A program made the translations under genes and the position numbers. A DNA stretch of 64,000 bases from G963556115 sp963677015 (GTDB lineage Bacteria; Planctomycetota; SZUA-567): NCBI GenBank assembly GCA_963677015.1, contig OY781533.1, forward strand, positions 3,162,001-3,226,000. Direction: 5' to 3'. The notes beneath the pieces are model-generated. The model did no database searches. It was given only the letters and a program-made list of their open reading frames with translations, and was not told the DNA's origin. Position 1 is the stretch's first letter; each line of letters opens with the position of its first letter. Shown here one piece after another: positions 1-8,287 of the stretch.

Positions 1-438
1 AAGCTCAGTGATAATTTCTCCGGCAGTAAGCTTTATCACCGTGAAATTTCAGACGACAGTTTTCTCAACCGCTCCCGGGAAATGATCTACTATGAACTCG
101 GAGGCGTACTCAAACTTGATACGATAGCCGGTGAATTCGGAATGAGCAAATTCAAATTCATTCGCAGCTTCAAAGCCCGGACCGGACTCTCCCCTTACCA
201 GTTCTTTCTAAACTGCAAGGTAGTTCAGGCCCGAAAGCACCTGGACCGCTATCATGATCTGTACGCAGCGGTACTGGAATACGGGTTTGTTGACCTTTCA
301 CATTTCAACCGGCACTTCAAACGCGTCTTTGGAGTTACCGCTCATGAATATCTGCTTCATACGGCCAATACCCGGCATAAATGCTATAGCTATAAGAGCC
401 GGATTAAATCAGAACTGCATAAGCCCTGCCTGTCATAA
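1..438 (+). CDS. AraC-family transcriptional regulator, C-terminal part (cut by window edge)
   Basis: The reading frame is open from base 1 to a TAA at 438, so the gene begins outside the window. The visible ~145 residues hold the AraC-type double helix-turn-helix. The first HTH lies around LKLDTIAGEFGMSKFKFIRSF and the second ends in the family signature around GFVDLSHFNRHFKRVFGVTAHEY. This portion is closely similar to the C-terminal domain of the next gene (547-1332), so the two are tandem paralogs. Such proteins usually bind DNA as one-component sensors with an N-terminal cupin, which is not visible here. The target is unknown; the neighbouring sugar genes are candidates. Confidence 0.9.
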   Translation, partial: KLSDNFSGSKLYHREISDDSFLNRSREMIYYELGGVLKLDTIAGEFGMSKFKFIRSFKARTGLSPYQFFLNCKVVQARKHLDRYHDLYAAVLEYGFVDLSHFNRHFKRVFGVTAHEYLLHTANTRHKCYSYKSRIKSELHKPCLS

Positions 439-546
439 GAATAGCAGGACCGGTAAAAAAATACTTTACACCGGACAAATGACAATAAGATATTTGTATT
501 ACAAAAAACCAGAAGCTGCAAGATCAGGAAACAAACAGGTAAAATA

Positions 547-1332
547 ATGACTCAGGAAAACTTTACATATAACACACTTTCAGGCGTAACCGCCTTATCC
601 GCCAGCATCCGTGATTTCATTCACAAAAAGCACTCGCACGAAGAGTACTCACTCGGGGTCACCCTGCATGGAATTCAGAAATTTTATATCAACGGCGAGA
701 CACACGCCATAGAAGAGAGTGGAGTAATGCTCTTCAATCCGGGCGACCTTCATTGCTGTGTTCCGGGTAAACGCCGGACAAATCTGGTATACACCATGCT
801 CTACATACAGCCCGAGCTCTTTGCCGCGGCAGCAAATGAGAAAAAACCGCTCAGACTGACCGCACCGGTAAGTCATGACCCGAAACTTGCCCGGGATATT
901 ATCAATCTCTCTACGGCGGTGCAGCATAGTGACAACGACTCCCTCTGCCATGAGCTTCTGGTCAATCTCTGCTCCAACTTCACCAGCCGCGGCCATAATA
1001 GCAGCAGCAGATCGGACAACAGCTTTATACGTAAAGCCAAAGACATGATCTACTGTGAACTCGGACACGTCCTCAAACTCGATAATATCGCCGCCGAATT
1101 CAACATGACAAAATTCCAGTTTATCCGCAGCTTCAAAGCCCACACCGGAATGTCACCTTATCAGTTCTTCCTCAACAGCAAGGTAATCCGCGCTCGAAAA
1201 CACCTGGAAGCCGAACGTGACCTCTACGCTACCGTCCTAAAATTCGGTTTTGTCGATCTTTCACATCTCAACCGCCACTTTAAACGCATCTTCGGAGTCA
1301 CCGCTCATGAATACCTGACTCACAGCCGCTAA
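547..1332 (+). CDS. AraC-family transcriptional regulator with N-terminal cupin
   Basis: This 261-residue protein has the usual AraC-family length and order. An N-terminal cupin-like sensor covers about residues 15-90 (HEEYSLGVTLHG, then FNPGDLHCCVPG). The C-terminal double HTH covers about residues 160-258, starting at LKLDNIAAEFNMTKFQF and ending at FGVTAHEYL. It lies 108 bp downstream of a paralog whose DNA-binding half is very similar, which suggests tandem duplication. The protein probably activates genes in response to a small ligand bound by the cupin; the ligand cannot be told from sequence. Start chosen at the ATG at 547; the Shine-Dalgarno upstream is weak (aaacaggtaaaata). Confidence 0.9.
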   Translation: MTQENFTYNTLSGVTALSASIRDFIHKKHSHEEYSLGVTLHGIQKFYINGETHAIEESGVMLFNPGDLHCCVPGKRRTNLVYTMLYIQPELFAAAANEKKPLRLTAPVSHDPKLARDIINLSTAVQHSDNDSLCHELLVNLCSNFTSRGHNSSSRSDNSFIRKAKDMIYCELGHVLKLDNIAAEFNMTKFQFIRSFKAHTGMSPYQFFLNSKVIRARKHLEAERDLYATVLKFGFVDLSHLNRHFKRIFGVTAHEYLTHSR

Positions 1333-1438
1333 TAGAATTCCGATACAAATTATACAACCGGACAGCACTGTCAAAATCAATCATAAACACTATTCAAAAA
1401 AACGCTTACCTTCAATACCCAAAACAAGAAGCAAGAAA

Positions 1439-1470
1439 GACCGGTTCTGTGCCTAAGCCCAGAACCGGTC
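1439..1470 (-). terminator. Hairpin terminator after the gatZ-like gene
   Basis: There is a perfect 11-bp inverted repeat, GACCGGTTCTG (1439-1449) and its complement (1460-1470), with a 10-nt loop. Read leftward it is followed by a T-rich tract (TTTCTTGCTTCTTGTTTTG), so it fits as an intrinsic terminator for the leftward gene ending at 1521. It may also stop rightward transcription from the AraC gene. Confidence 0.7.
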
Positions 1471-1520
1471 AAGTCAACCACTACAAAATAGAATGCAAAA
1501 AACTTCAAAAAAAGCTTTTT

Positions 1521-2810
1521 TCATTCCGACATACCGCAGGCACGGGCATAAACCGCAACCACATCCTGCACGTAATAATTAATAATACTTTCCGGAGTCT
1601 TGCTGATCTCACCCCGCTGCACCGCATCGAATACCGCCGGCAGATACTGACTGAGCAGAGTAATAGGAATATCCGCCCCCGCAAGATTTTCCTGCAGCTT
1701 GGCCACAGACTCCTGCAGACGACTGTCAACCCAGTAATAACGGATACGGTCACTCAGACTGTACCGGCGCTTGAGCCACTTCTCACCAGCACTACCCGCA
1801 TAATACTTACTCCAGTACTTCGGATTTTCCTGCATCACCTCTTCAAGTACCGTACTCAGCCCCGAACACTCCGCAATCATACCTGCCTGCTGCATCTCAT
1901 GTTCAATAGTCTCCAGGCCGAAGAGCACCTCACGGTAAGCATAGGTCAGGTAAGGGCCAACCTTGAGAATAGCAAAATGATCCTCGACCAGTGCCCTGAG
2001 TGAAGCTTCACGCTGATAATCGGTTGAGTGCGCCTCAAAAGCAAATCCCGGATAATCGGTAATAGTATTTTTCAGCTCAACCGCTTTCTCACGGTCATAC
2101 TCATAGATACTGTCATCACCAAATTCCACTCCCGGCTGAACCACCACCGCGATCACCCGCTCCCAGGCTTCGGTCAAACCTTTACCCATAAATGCGGTTT
2201 TAAACTCTTCTATCGTCTCCCGAACCGCCGCGGCACCGGTAGGCTGCATCTCTTCCTTCTCCTGCATCCCTCCCGGAATCGGCACCTCGGTACCGATGAT
2301 ATACACCGGCTTCGTACCACCCGCAGGTACAGACTCCTCCGCAACCGCGCAGAGTTCCGCAGCCCGAGCCGCAACTACTGCATTGGCCAGCGGCTTATGC
2401 CTGTCACCGGCATCATCCTTGCAGAACATACTGGTATCAAGATGAATCTTACTGTAACCTGCCGCCACATACTGTTTTATCAGCTCACGGCTGTTGGCCA
2501 TCGCCTCTGACGCCTCCAGACTCTGCCAGGCATTCGGTCCCAGATGATCACCGCCAAGAATCAGCTTCTCTTCAGGAAAAGACATCTCGCGCCCGATTCC
2601 CCGCACATAAGCCACAAAATCCGCCGGCTTCATTCCGGTATAGCCGCCAAACTGATCGACCTGATTAGAAGTTGACTCGATAAGCACTATAGAATCATCC
2701 TTCAAAGCCTGAGCCATCGCCGCCTTGATAATTGCCGGATGCGCACTGCATATGGAATAAATTCCTCTGCCTTTTCCGGCTCTGTTTTCTTCAATAATTT
2801 TTCTCAACAT
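1521..2810 (-). CDS. gatZ: D-tagatose-1,6-bisphosphate aldolase subunit, GatZ/KbaZ family
   Basis: About 429 residues, the family's normal length. The family hallmarks are seen: an N-terminal GIYSICSAHP segment, IESTSNQVDQFGGYTGM, GGDHLGPN, HLDTSMFC and YIIGTEVPIPGG. In galactitol and N-acetylgalactosamine catabolism GatZ/KbaZ has no aldolase centre of its own. It stabilises the class II catalytic subunit GatY/KbaY, which splits tagatose-1,6-bisphosphate into DHAP and glyceraldehyde-3-phosphate. A GatY-like gene is in this window at 43379-44257. Start: the frame extends to a GTG at 2819, but the ATG at 2810 has AAGGGTGG just upstream and is preferred. The gene follows the LacI regulator by 55-64 bp on the same strand and is probably cotranscribed with it. 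Confidence 0.85.
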   Translation of the reverse strand: MLRKIIEENRAGKGRGIYSICSAHPAIIKAAMAQALKDDSIVLIESTSNQVDQFGGYTGMKPADFVAYVRGIGREMSFPEEKLILGGDHLGPNAWQSLEASEAMANSRELIKQYVAAGYSKIHLDTSMFCKDDAGDRHKPLANAVVAARAAELCAVAEESVPAGGTKPVYIIGTEVPIPGGMQEKEEMQPTGAAAVRETIEEFKTAFMGKGLTEAWERVIAVVVQPGVEFGDDSIYEYDREKAVELKNTITDYPGFAFEAHSTDYQREASLRALVEDHFAILKVGPYLTYAYREVLFGLETIEHEMQQAGMIAECSGLSTVLEEVMQENPKYWSKYYAGSAGEKWLKRRYSLSDRIRYYWVDSRLQESVAKLQENLAGADIPITLLSQYLPAVFDAVQRGEISKTPESIINYYVQDVVAVYARACGMSE

Positions 2811-2874
2811 TTCAGCCACCCTTATAACTGCAGTCCTCGCCGCAATACCAAATAAATAAATTTATTGAATATTA

Positions 2875-3900
2875 TCACAATGCTTCATAAGTTTTAATAT
2901 CAACACCGGTATTATAAATCTCTCTATCCGGTTTTTCATTCTTGAAAATATAATTAAACAATATCTTAACCGGCAGAGATCCCTGAACATATGGATTCTG
3001 ACCGATCGAGAAATTGATTATTCCCTCCTTCATCAGACTGATTACCGGATCCACCAGATCATGACTGACAACCTTTATTTTACGCGCCTTCCCAACCTCA
3101 CTTAGAGCGCGCCCCAGACCGCTGACACCGCCACCGGTAATATAAATTCCCTTGAGCTGCGGATAGAGTTTGCAATAAGATTTGACAATATCATAAGACA
3201 ACTCATCCTTATCCTGATTCTCATCTATGGAGACAGTCTGAATACACGCTCCGGACTTCCCTAGCATCGCCATAAATCCTGTCAACCGGCTCTGATGGCA
3301 CTTCAATTTCAATGAGCTGATAATAACCGCAATCTGACTCCCTGCCGGTACAATATTCTCAAGCAGACTGAAAGCAACCCGTCCCGCCTTTTCATTGTCC
3401 TGCCCGACAAAGCACAGTCGCTCAGTATTGAAGATGTCGGAATTAAAGGTTACAATTTTAATCCCTTTACGGATCAGCCTATTGATGCAGTCACGCACCA
3501 GCTCCGAGTCAATCGGCACAATAGCTATTCCGTCCACCCCCTTCTTCTCCAGACGACTGAGAAGCTTTACCTGCTCTTCAGCATTGAGGGTACTTATAAC
3601 CTCAACCTCAAGGGTCAGCCCGAAATGCCGGAGTTCCTCATAGGCATCGGCTACTCCCTTCTTAATCTCCGCCACAAACGGATTGAAATCAGGCGCCAGA
3701 ACCACACTTATCGTAATACATTTAGTGTTACTGCTCAGAGCTTTCGCCGCCAGATTCGGCGTATACTCAAGCTCTTGAATTATTCTCAGCACCTTCTCTT
3801 TGGTTTCCGGGGTAACATTCGGGCGATCATGCAGTACCCGGTCAACCGTACCCCGGGAGACATTCGCCAACTCTGCAATCTTCTTTATTGTAATTTTCAT
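2875..3900 (-). CDS. LacI-family transcriptional regulator
   Basis: This 341-residue protein has an N-terminal LacI HTH (TIKKIAELANVSRGTVDRVL, residues 3-22), the hinge helix region (AAKALSS) and a periplasmic-binding-protein-like sugar sensor to the end. LacI proteins usually repress and lift off when a sugar binds. It is the first gene of a leftward pair with the gatZ-like gene. It is divergent from the PfkB kinase at 4760. Three palindromes TGTGNNCGNNCACA with a central CG, the typical form of LacI-family operators, lie at 4035, 4533 and 8012. They suggest autoregulation plus control of the kinase and dehydrogenase units. The ligand is unknown; it is probably a ketose, polyol or sugar phosphate of the adjacent pathway. 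Confidence 0.9.
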   Translation of the reverse strand: MKITIKKIAELANVSRGTVDRVLHDRPNVTPETKEKVLRIIQELEYTPNLAAKALSSNTKCITISVVLAPDFNPFVAEIKKGVADAYEELRHFGLTLEVEVISTLNAEEQVKLLSRLEKKGVDGIAIVPIDSELVRDCINRLIRKGIKIVTFNSDIFNTERLCFVGQDNEKAGRVAFSLLENIVPAGSQIAVIISSLKLKCHQSRLTGFMAMLGKSGACIQTVSIDENQDKDELSYDIVKSYCKLYPQLKGIYITGGGVSGLGRALSEVGKARKIKVVSHDLVDPVISLMKEGIINFSIGQNPYVQGSLPVKILFNYIFKNEKPDREIYNTGVDIKTYEAL

Positions 3901-4034
3901 ACCAAATTGCCTTGTGCCCCATAAAAAATAAGGTCTGATCTACCCAATACCACAAAATTCTTAAATACCGCCCTGCTGACGGACCACATGCGGCAAAAAA
4001 AATTTCAAATTAGCGCTATAAACAACCCTATTAT

Positions 4035-4048
4035 TGTGCACGAACACA
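4035..4048. promoter_or_regulatory. Candidate LacI-type operator O1
   Basis: TGTGCACGAACACA, a 14-bp near-palindrome of form TGTGNNCGNNCACA. Its reverse complement is TGTGTTCGTGCACA, identical over 14 bp to the site at 8012-8025. It lies 135 bp upstream of the LacI gene start, which fits autoregulation. Confidence 0.6.
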
Positions 4049-4494
4049 TAAATTGTGCAAAAAATATATAATATGGTAATATTACCGCAAAAATCCCTTT
4101 ATGCAAACCTTTTAATAGTCCGCCCCAGCAAAAATTTGCAAAGTCATCATACTTTTTACTGCGCAAATAGTTAATTTACATAAAGTTACAGCGAGCAGTA
4201 TTTTTTACAAATTCTCCCCAAAGTAACGGCACTTCAAATATCACATCAAATCAATAATACCAGCCTCACCCAGTTTACAAATATATTACATACACCCTAT
4301 TCCGCGATTTGAGTAATAATCCCTTACCCGAAACGGTATCTTCACCCTCAAATTTACAACAAAAGCAATTTATACAAAAATTATGCTCACACCGCATGAT
4401 TACAATAACACACAACTGCTTTACCGGCAATATAATATACCCTTTAATAAACTACTGATATTTTAAAACCTACCCTAAAAAAAACTAAAATTAA

Positions 4495-4523
4495 TTGCTA
4501 AACCAAAATCCGTAGTGTATACT
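4495..4523 (+). promoter_or_regulatory. Candidate sigma70-type promoter for the PfkB/epimerase unit
   Basis: -35 TTGCTA (4495-4500), 17-bp spacer, -10 TATACT (4518-4523). The -10 is embedded in TAGTGTATACTT, which is repeated exactly upstream of the dehydrogenase at about 7940-7951. The O2 palindrome begins 10 bp after the -10, at the expected start site, so a bound repressor would block initiation. The 5' leader to the kinase would be about 230 nt. Confidence 0.5.
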
Positions 4524-4532
4524 TATAAAAAA

Positions 4533-4546
4533 TGTGTGCGGGCACA
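4533..4546. promoter_or_regulatory. Candidate LacI-type operator O2
   Basis: TGTGTGCGGGCACA, matching TGTGNNCGNNCACA with a central CG. It sits directly downstream of the -10 element at 4518-4523, the classic position for repression of the kinase gene. Confidence 0.6.
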
Positions 4547-4759
4547 TTACTTCAGCGCTCTCACTAAGAACTATACTGCAACTGCTTATATCGCAGCGTA
4601 CTGAAATAAATTCACCGCAGATATACCGATACCCGGCAACTATTCAGCACCTCACCCGAGCCGGGATACATTCACCTGTCTGCGCAATATAACATGATAC
4701 TTAAACTTATAGACTGAACATATATTTATTAACCGTTAATGTGAAAGGAAAACACCGAG

Positions 4760-5698
4760 ATGTCAAAGATCTATACAATAGGCGAACTGCTTGTAGAAAT
4801 TATGCGTGATAAAGAGGATAAACCTCTGAATATTCCAGAAGTCTTCAAAGGGCCATACCCATCTGGAGCTCCGGCAATCTTTATCTCTACAGCAGCCAGA
4901 CTCGGGCAGCAGACAAAGATGTGGGGCGGAGTAGGAAAAGACAAATTCGGCCAGAACCTTCTTGACCGTCTCCGTGGTGTAGGTGTTGACTGCAGCGATG
5001 TTGTCGAGATTGAGAATGGCTCGACCGCGGTCGCTTTCGTCTCTTATGACAGTGCCGGTGAACGTGAATTCATCTTCCACATTGCAAATACCCCTGCTGA
5101 CAAACTGACCTTCACCCCGGATCCCGCTGACATCCCTGACTACTTCCATGTAATGGGCTGCTCACTCATGGTCAGCGACCATATGTATTCACAGATAATC
5201 AGTGCTGTGAAATTCTTCGCCGAAAACGGCGCCAAAATAACCTTCGATCCGAATCTGCGTCCCGAACTTCTCGGCAATAGAAGTATCTGGGATGTAGCGG
5301 GAACCATCATTGAAAACTGCTCCATATTCCTTCCAGGTGTCGCCGAACTGAAGGCCTTCACCAGTTCAGAGAGTGTAGAAGGCTCCATTGCCGAACTCTT
5401 TGAAAAATTCAGCAAAATGGAGATCATCTTCCTCAAAAACGGGAGCAAAGGCGCAATTATCTACACCCGCAATGAAAAGATCGAGATACCGGTATACCCC
5501 ATCTCTGAAGTATGCGAAATCGTAGACCCTACCGGCGCGGGAGACTCATTTGACGCTGCATTCATCAGCGGTCTGGCTGACGGCATGTCACTTACAGATG
5601 CCGGTAAATACGCAGCAAAAGCGGGAGCCATCAATGCTATCGCTTTCGGACCGATGGAAGGAAACATGCAGGATATGGACAAGGATTTCTTTGCCTGA
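4760..5698 (+). CDS. PfkB-family carbohydrate kinase
   Basis: The 312 residues match the ribokinase/PfkB family length. A glycine-rich first signature lies at about residues 56-64 (GGVGKDKFG). FDPNLRPEL (162-170) is typical of fructokinase- and KDG-kinase-like members. The C-terminal signature DPTGAGDSF (256-264) carries the catalytic base Asp262 and the anion hole. The reaction is ATP-dependent phosphorylation of a sugar or sugar phosphate hydroxyl. It is followed after 67 bp by a ketose 3-epimerase-like gene, so a ketose (fructose, psicose, tagatose or a phosphate of one) is the likely substrate. It could make the bisphosphate consumed by the GatYZ-type aldolase. The RBS GAAAGG precedes the ATG. 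Probably controlled by the LacI protein through O2. Confidence 0.88.
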   Translation: MSKIYTIGELLVEIMRDKEDKPLNIPEVFKGPYPSGAPAIFISTAARLGQQTKMWGGVGKDKFGQNLLDRLRGVGVDCSDVVEIENGSTAVAFVSYDSAGEREFIFHIANTPADKLTFTPDPADIPDYFHVMGCSLMVSDHMYSQIISAVKFFAENGAKITFDPNLRPELLGNRSIWDVAGTIIENCSIFLPGVAELKAFTSSESVEGSIAELFEKFSKMEIIFLKNGSKGAIIYTRNEKIEIPVYPISEVCEIVDPTGAGDSFDAAFISGLADGMSLTDAGKYAAKAGAINAIAFGPMEGNMQDMDKDFFA

Positions 5699-5765
5699 GA
5701 CCTGAAATTAATAGTTAATTATACAGCAGCCGCATCCCATATTATAACTTTGAAAGGAGACAGCA

Positions 5766-6623
5766 ATGAACAAAATCGGTATACACTATGGTGCCTTTGT
5801 CAAGAACTGGCTTGATGATCAGATTCCACTCATTGAACGTGTCAAACTTCTTGGTTTCGAAGTTCTGGAATTCGGGGTTGCGTTTCTGCTCTCGCTCGAT
5901 AAAGAACAGCGACAAAGAATGAAAGAAGAAGCTGACAGACACGGCATAAAACTGGTCTGCAGCATCGGGCTGGATCTGGCTCAGGATGTCAGCAGTACCG
6001 ATACCGCGCTGCGCCGGACCGGTGTGGATTTTATGATCAGAGCAGCGCAGGCGCTGGGAGAGATGGAGATAAGCGACTGCAGCGGCATCTTCTACGCCGC
6101 CTGGAACGGCAAGATCCAGGATTACTCTGAAAAAGCCCGGCGCTGGGAACTGAGCGTCAATGCCTTGCAAGAAGCGGCTAAAGCTTTCAGCGACAACAAT
6201 GTTTTTTTCAATGTCGAGGTTGTCAACCGTTTTGAATCCTTCATGATCAATACCTGCGCCGAAGCCAAAGAGTATATACGTGATGTCGGCTCACCCAGAC
6301 TGGGAATTCTTCTCGATACCTTCCACATGAACATTGAGGAAGACTCACCGGTAAAAGCCATAAAACTTGCCGGAAAGGATCTGCGCTACTTCCATCTGGG
6401 GGAGAACAACCGTAAATTCCCTGGTATGGGAACCATGCCCTGGAAAATTATCTTCGACTCACTCAAGGTAATCGATTATGCCGGACCGGTAACCATGGAA
6501 CCATTCACCGTCCCGGGCGGCGAGGTAGGTTCTGCCGTAAGCCTCTACCGGGAGCTGCTTGATACCGCCGAGTTCACTGATAATGTCAAACGTTCTCTGG
6601 GCTTTGTCAAAGCCATGCTTTAA
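5766..6623 (+). CDS. Ketose 3-epimerase-like sugar isomerase (D-tagatose/D-psicose 3-epimerase family)
   Basis: A 285-residue TIM-barrel protein of the AP-endonuclease-2/xylose isomerase-like family. The four metal and catalytic residues of the D-tagatose 3-epimerase family are all in place with nearly the family spacing: Glu151 (EVVNRFE), Asp184 (LDTFHMNIEED), His210 (FHLGENNR) and Glu245 (MEPF). Known relatives interconvert D-tagatose/D-sorbose or D-psicose/D-fructose using Mn or Co. The RBS GAAAGGAG precedes the ATG. It forms a two-gene unit with the PfkB kinase. Together they suggest epimerisation of a rare ketose followed, or preceded, by phosphorylation. Exact substrate not determinable; a ketose-phosphate or inosose substrate is possible. 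Confidence 0.82.
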   Translation: MNKIGIHYGAFVKNWLDDQIPLIERVKLLGFEVLEFGVAFLLSLDKEQRQRMKEEADRHGIKLVCSIGLDLAQDVSSTDTALRRTGVDFMIRAAQALGEMEISDCSGIFYAAWNGKIQDYSEKARRWELSVNALQEAAKAFSDNNVFFNVEVVNRFESFMINTCAEAKEYIRDVGSPRLGILLDTFHMNIEEDSPVKAIKLAGKDLRYFHLGENNRKFPGMGTMPWKIIFDSLKVIDYAGPVTMEPFTVPGGEVGSAVSLYRELLDTAEFTDNVKRSLGFVKAML

Positions 6624-6673
6624 GATTTGAAAAAATGTTTTTTATACTCAGCAGACTTTAAACTCAAAAAAAC

Positions 6674-6713
6674 GCAGAAGTCTCTTTGCCGTTACCGGTA
6701 AAGAGACTTCTGC
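6674..6713. terminator. Bidirectional hairpin terminator between convergent genes
   Basis: A perfect 14-bp stem: GCAGAAGTCTCTTT (6674-6687) with its complement at 6700-6713 and a 12-nt loop. A run of seven A before the stem gives a T-tract for leftward transcripts, so it best fits termination of the inositol-phosphatase-like gene. It would also end the kinase/epimerase transcript. Confidence 0.8.
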
Positions 6714-6736
6714 ATAAAATACCACAACCACAATTT

Positions 6737-7552
6737 CTATTCGTAGATAATTCCCCGAACCTGAGGCATAATACTGCTGTTAGCGGAGGTTACACTCCAT
6801 TTTCCCTGCTGATATTCAAAAGCCTCGACATCTGCTCCCGCCTCCAGTGCAATAAGCGCTGAAGCAGCAAAGTCCCAGAGACTTATACCACGCATAAAAA
6901 AGATATTGAAACGCCCGCAGGCAAGATTGGCGATATCGTAAGCTGCAGCCCCCATACAACGAATCTTTCTTATCCTGCTGGCAAGTGAATTTTCACCATC
7001 CAGAAGCCGCTCAGACGCGACTCTGGTACGCCCCATACCGGTTACCGCGATACATTCAGCCATCTCACTCTCGGTTGAGGCATAAATCCGCTGCCCGTTG
7101 AGATACGCGCCTTTACCTGCCTGCGCCCAGATCAGTTCATTGGTAGGAGCCGCAAAGATTGCACCGCATACCGGCTCGGCAAAATCCTGCAACCGCTGAT
7201 ACAGCACACCTTCTTCGCGCTCAAGTCCCCCGGGCACATGATAACAGGCTGCACTCGAGCAGAAATACGGTATCCCGTAATAGAAATTAACCGTCCCGTC
7301 AAGCGGATCAACTATCCAGAGATACTCACTGTCTTTGGGCAACTCTCCGCATTCCTCGCTGAGTATTGAATGCTCTGGGAATCTGCTGCTTATCAGTTCC
7401 AGCATCGCTTTTTCCGAAAGCTTATCCACCTCCAGTTTGATATCATTCTTCAATTTGGCATCAACATTGAGAGTCTTGCCATAGTACTGCATATGTATCT
7501 CTCCAGCCAATTTTACTGCGTCTTTGGCGGTCTGCAACATCATCTCTTCCAT
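6737..7552 (-). CDS. Inositol monophosphatase-family sugar phosphatase
   Basis: A 271-residue protein with the metal-binding motifs of the IMPase superfamily. Glu66-Glu67 lie in SEECGE. Asp82 and Asp85 lie in WIVDPLDGTVNF, and the second Asp site lies in WDFAASALIALEAGA near residue 225. These Mg-dependent enzymes hydrolyse phosphomonoesters of inositol or sugars. The start ATG has GGAGAAATC upstream. It is a single leftward gene between two rightward units of the ketose module. A role in dephosphorylating a sugar phosphate that builds up in this pathway is plausible, but housekeeping activity on other phosphates is equally possible. Confidence 0.88.
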   Translation of the reverse strand: MEEMMLQTAKDAVKLAGEIHMQYYGKTLNVDAKLKNDIKLEVDKLSEKAMLELISSRFPEHSILSEECGELPKDSEYLWIVDPLDGTVNFYYGIPYFCSSAACYHVPGGLEREEGVLYQRLQDFAEPVCGAIFAAPTNELIWAQAGKGAYLNGQRIYASTESEMAECIAVTGMGRTRVASERLLDGENSLASRIRKIRCMGAAAYDIANLACGRFNIFFMRGISLWDFAASALIALEAGADVEAFEYQQGKWSVTSANSSIMPQVRGIIYE

Positions 7553-7922
7553 GATTTCTCCATTTTAAACTAAAATATTTACCTGCAGCAATCCGCGATA
7601 ATTGCTCCTCCCATATAAGAATAGTACCATTATTTCAGCTAAAGGGCAAGAATAATACCAATTAATAGTCGGCGCAGCCACCGCTAAATACACTCGGAAA
7701 ATCTATTTTATCCAGCTTCCCACAGAGAATAATCGCTTCTTAAAAAGAATAATATTTCCCAACCGCCCCTATTACTTATCACACCATTTTATAATACTAA
7801 AAAAAAGCACAAACCGGTACTTCTTGAATCACAAAAAGCACAATTTTAACAGAATAAACAGGGCTAATTTCAGGCATTGATAAAAAAATACCAGATTATT
7901 TCAACAAAAGCGGAAATAGAAT

Positions 7923-7950
7923 TTGCGGAAGGGATTTTATAGTGTATACT
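7923..7950 (+). promoter_or_regulatory. Candidate promoter for the zinc dehydrogenase unit
   Basis: -35-like TTGCGG (7923-7928), 16-bp spacer, -10 TATACT (7945-7950). The 12-bp string TAGTGTATACTT is shared exactly with the kinase promoter at 4513-4524. This supports a common promoter design for co-regulated units. Confidence 0.4.
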
Positions 7951-8011
7951 TCTTCAAGTGATGTTATAGTTTTATAAATGGTTTTTAAAATTATTATTTT
8001 TTCTTACAAAT

Positions 8012-8025
8012 TGTGTTCGTGCACA
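8012..8025. promoter_or_regulatory. Candidate LacI-type operator O3
   Basis: TGTGTTCGTGCACA, exactly the reverse complement of the site at 4035-4048, in an otherwise unrelated AT-rich background. It lies downstream of the -10 element at 7945-7950, where a bound repressor could act as a roadblock. Confidence 0.6.
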
Positions 8026-8287
8026 TATTTCACTGCATTTGTAAAGAATACCACAATAATATTTTACTGATTTTGTTATGCCATATCATGTTTTGCGACG
8101 CAAATGACAGCAAAAGCATTTATAAAATACTGCTAATAAAAGCCAGGGTTATTTATCAGCGGCATTCTTGTAAGAGTGACTTTAAAATACAGCTGATAGA
8201 ACAACCCGCAGAATCAATTTGATTAAGTTTTAATATTTACAACTTAATTTCTTGTAAATGTTTGTTGAAGATAAAAGGAGAATAAAA

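Larger units (their letters stand above)
3901..4759. other. Divergent regulatory region, no gene seen
   Basis: This 859-bp AT-rich stretch separates the LacI regulator from the PfkB kinase. No convincing coding frame is present on either strand. It contains two copies of the CG-centred palindrome (4035-4048 and 4533-4546) and a candidate rightward promoter at 4495-4523. It is unusually long for a simple divergent promoter, so an undetected small RNA or further operator sites are possible. Confidence 0.6.
7553..8287. other. Regulatory intergenic region, no gene seen
   Basis: A 735-bp AT-rich region upstream of the zinc dehydrogenase. It holds a promoter-like element at 7923-7950 and the third CG-centred palindrome at 8012-8025. 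Short open frames here have no codon character of a gene. The distance from the palindrome to the dehydrogenase start is about 260 bp, so there is a long leader. Confidence 0.55.

Noticed and set aside
8012..8025. CRP binding site
   Set aside because: The arms are TGTG-N6-CACA (14 bp), two bases shorter than TGTGA-N6-TCACA, and the central CG fits LacI-type operators better.
8013..8222. Rightward 69-codon frame upstream of the dehydrogenase
   Set aside because: Starts inside the operator palindrome, no RBS, no protein-like pattern.
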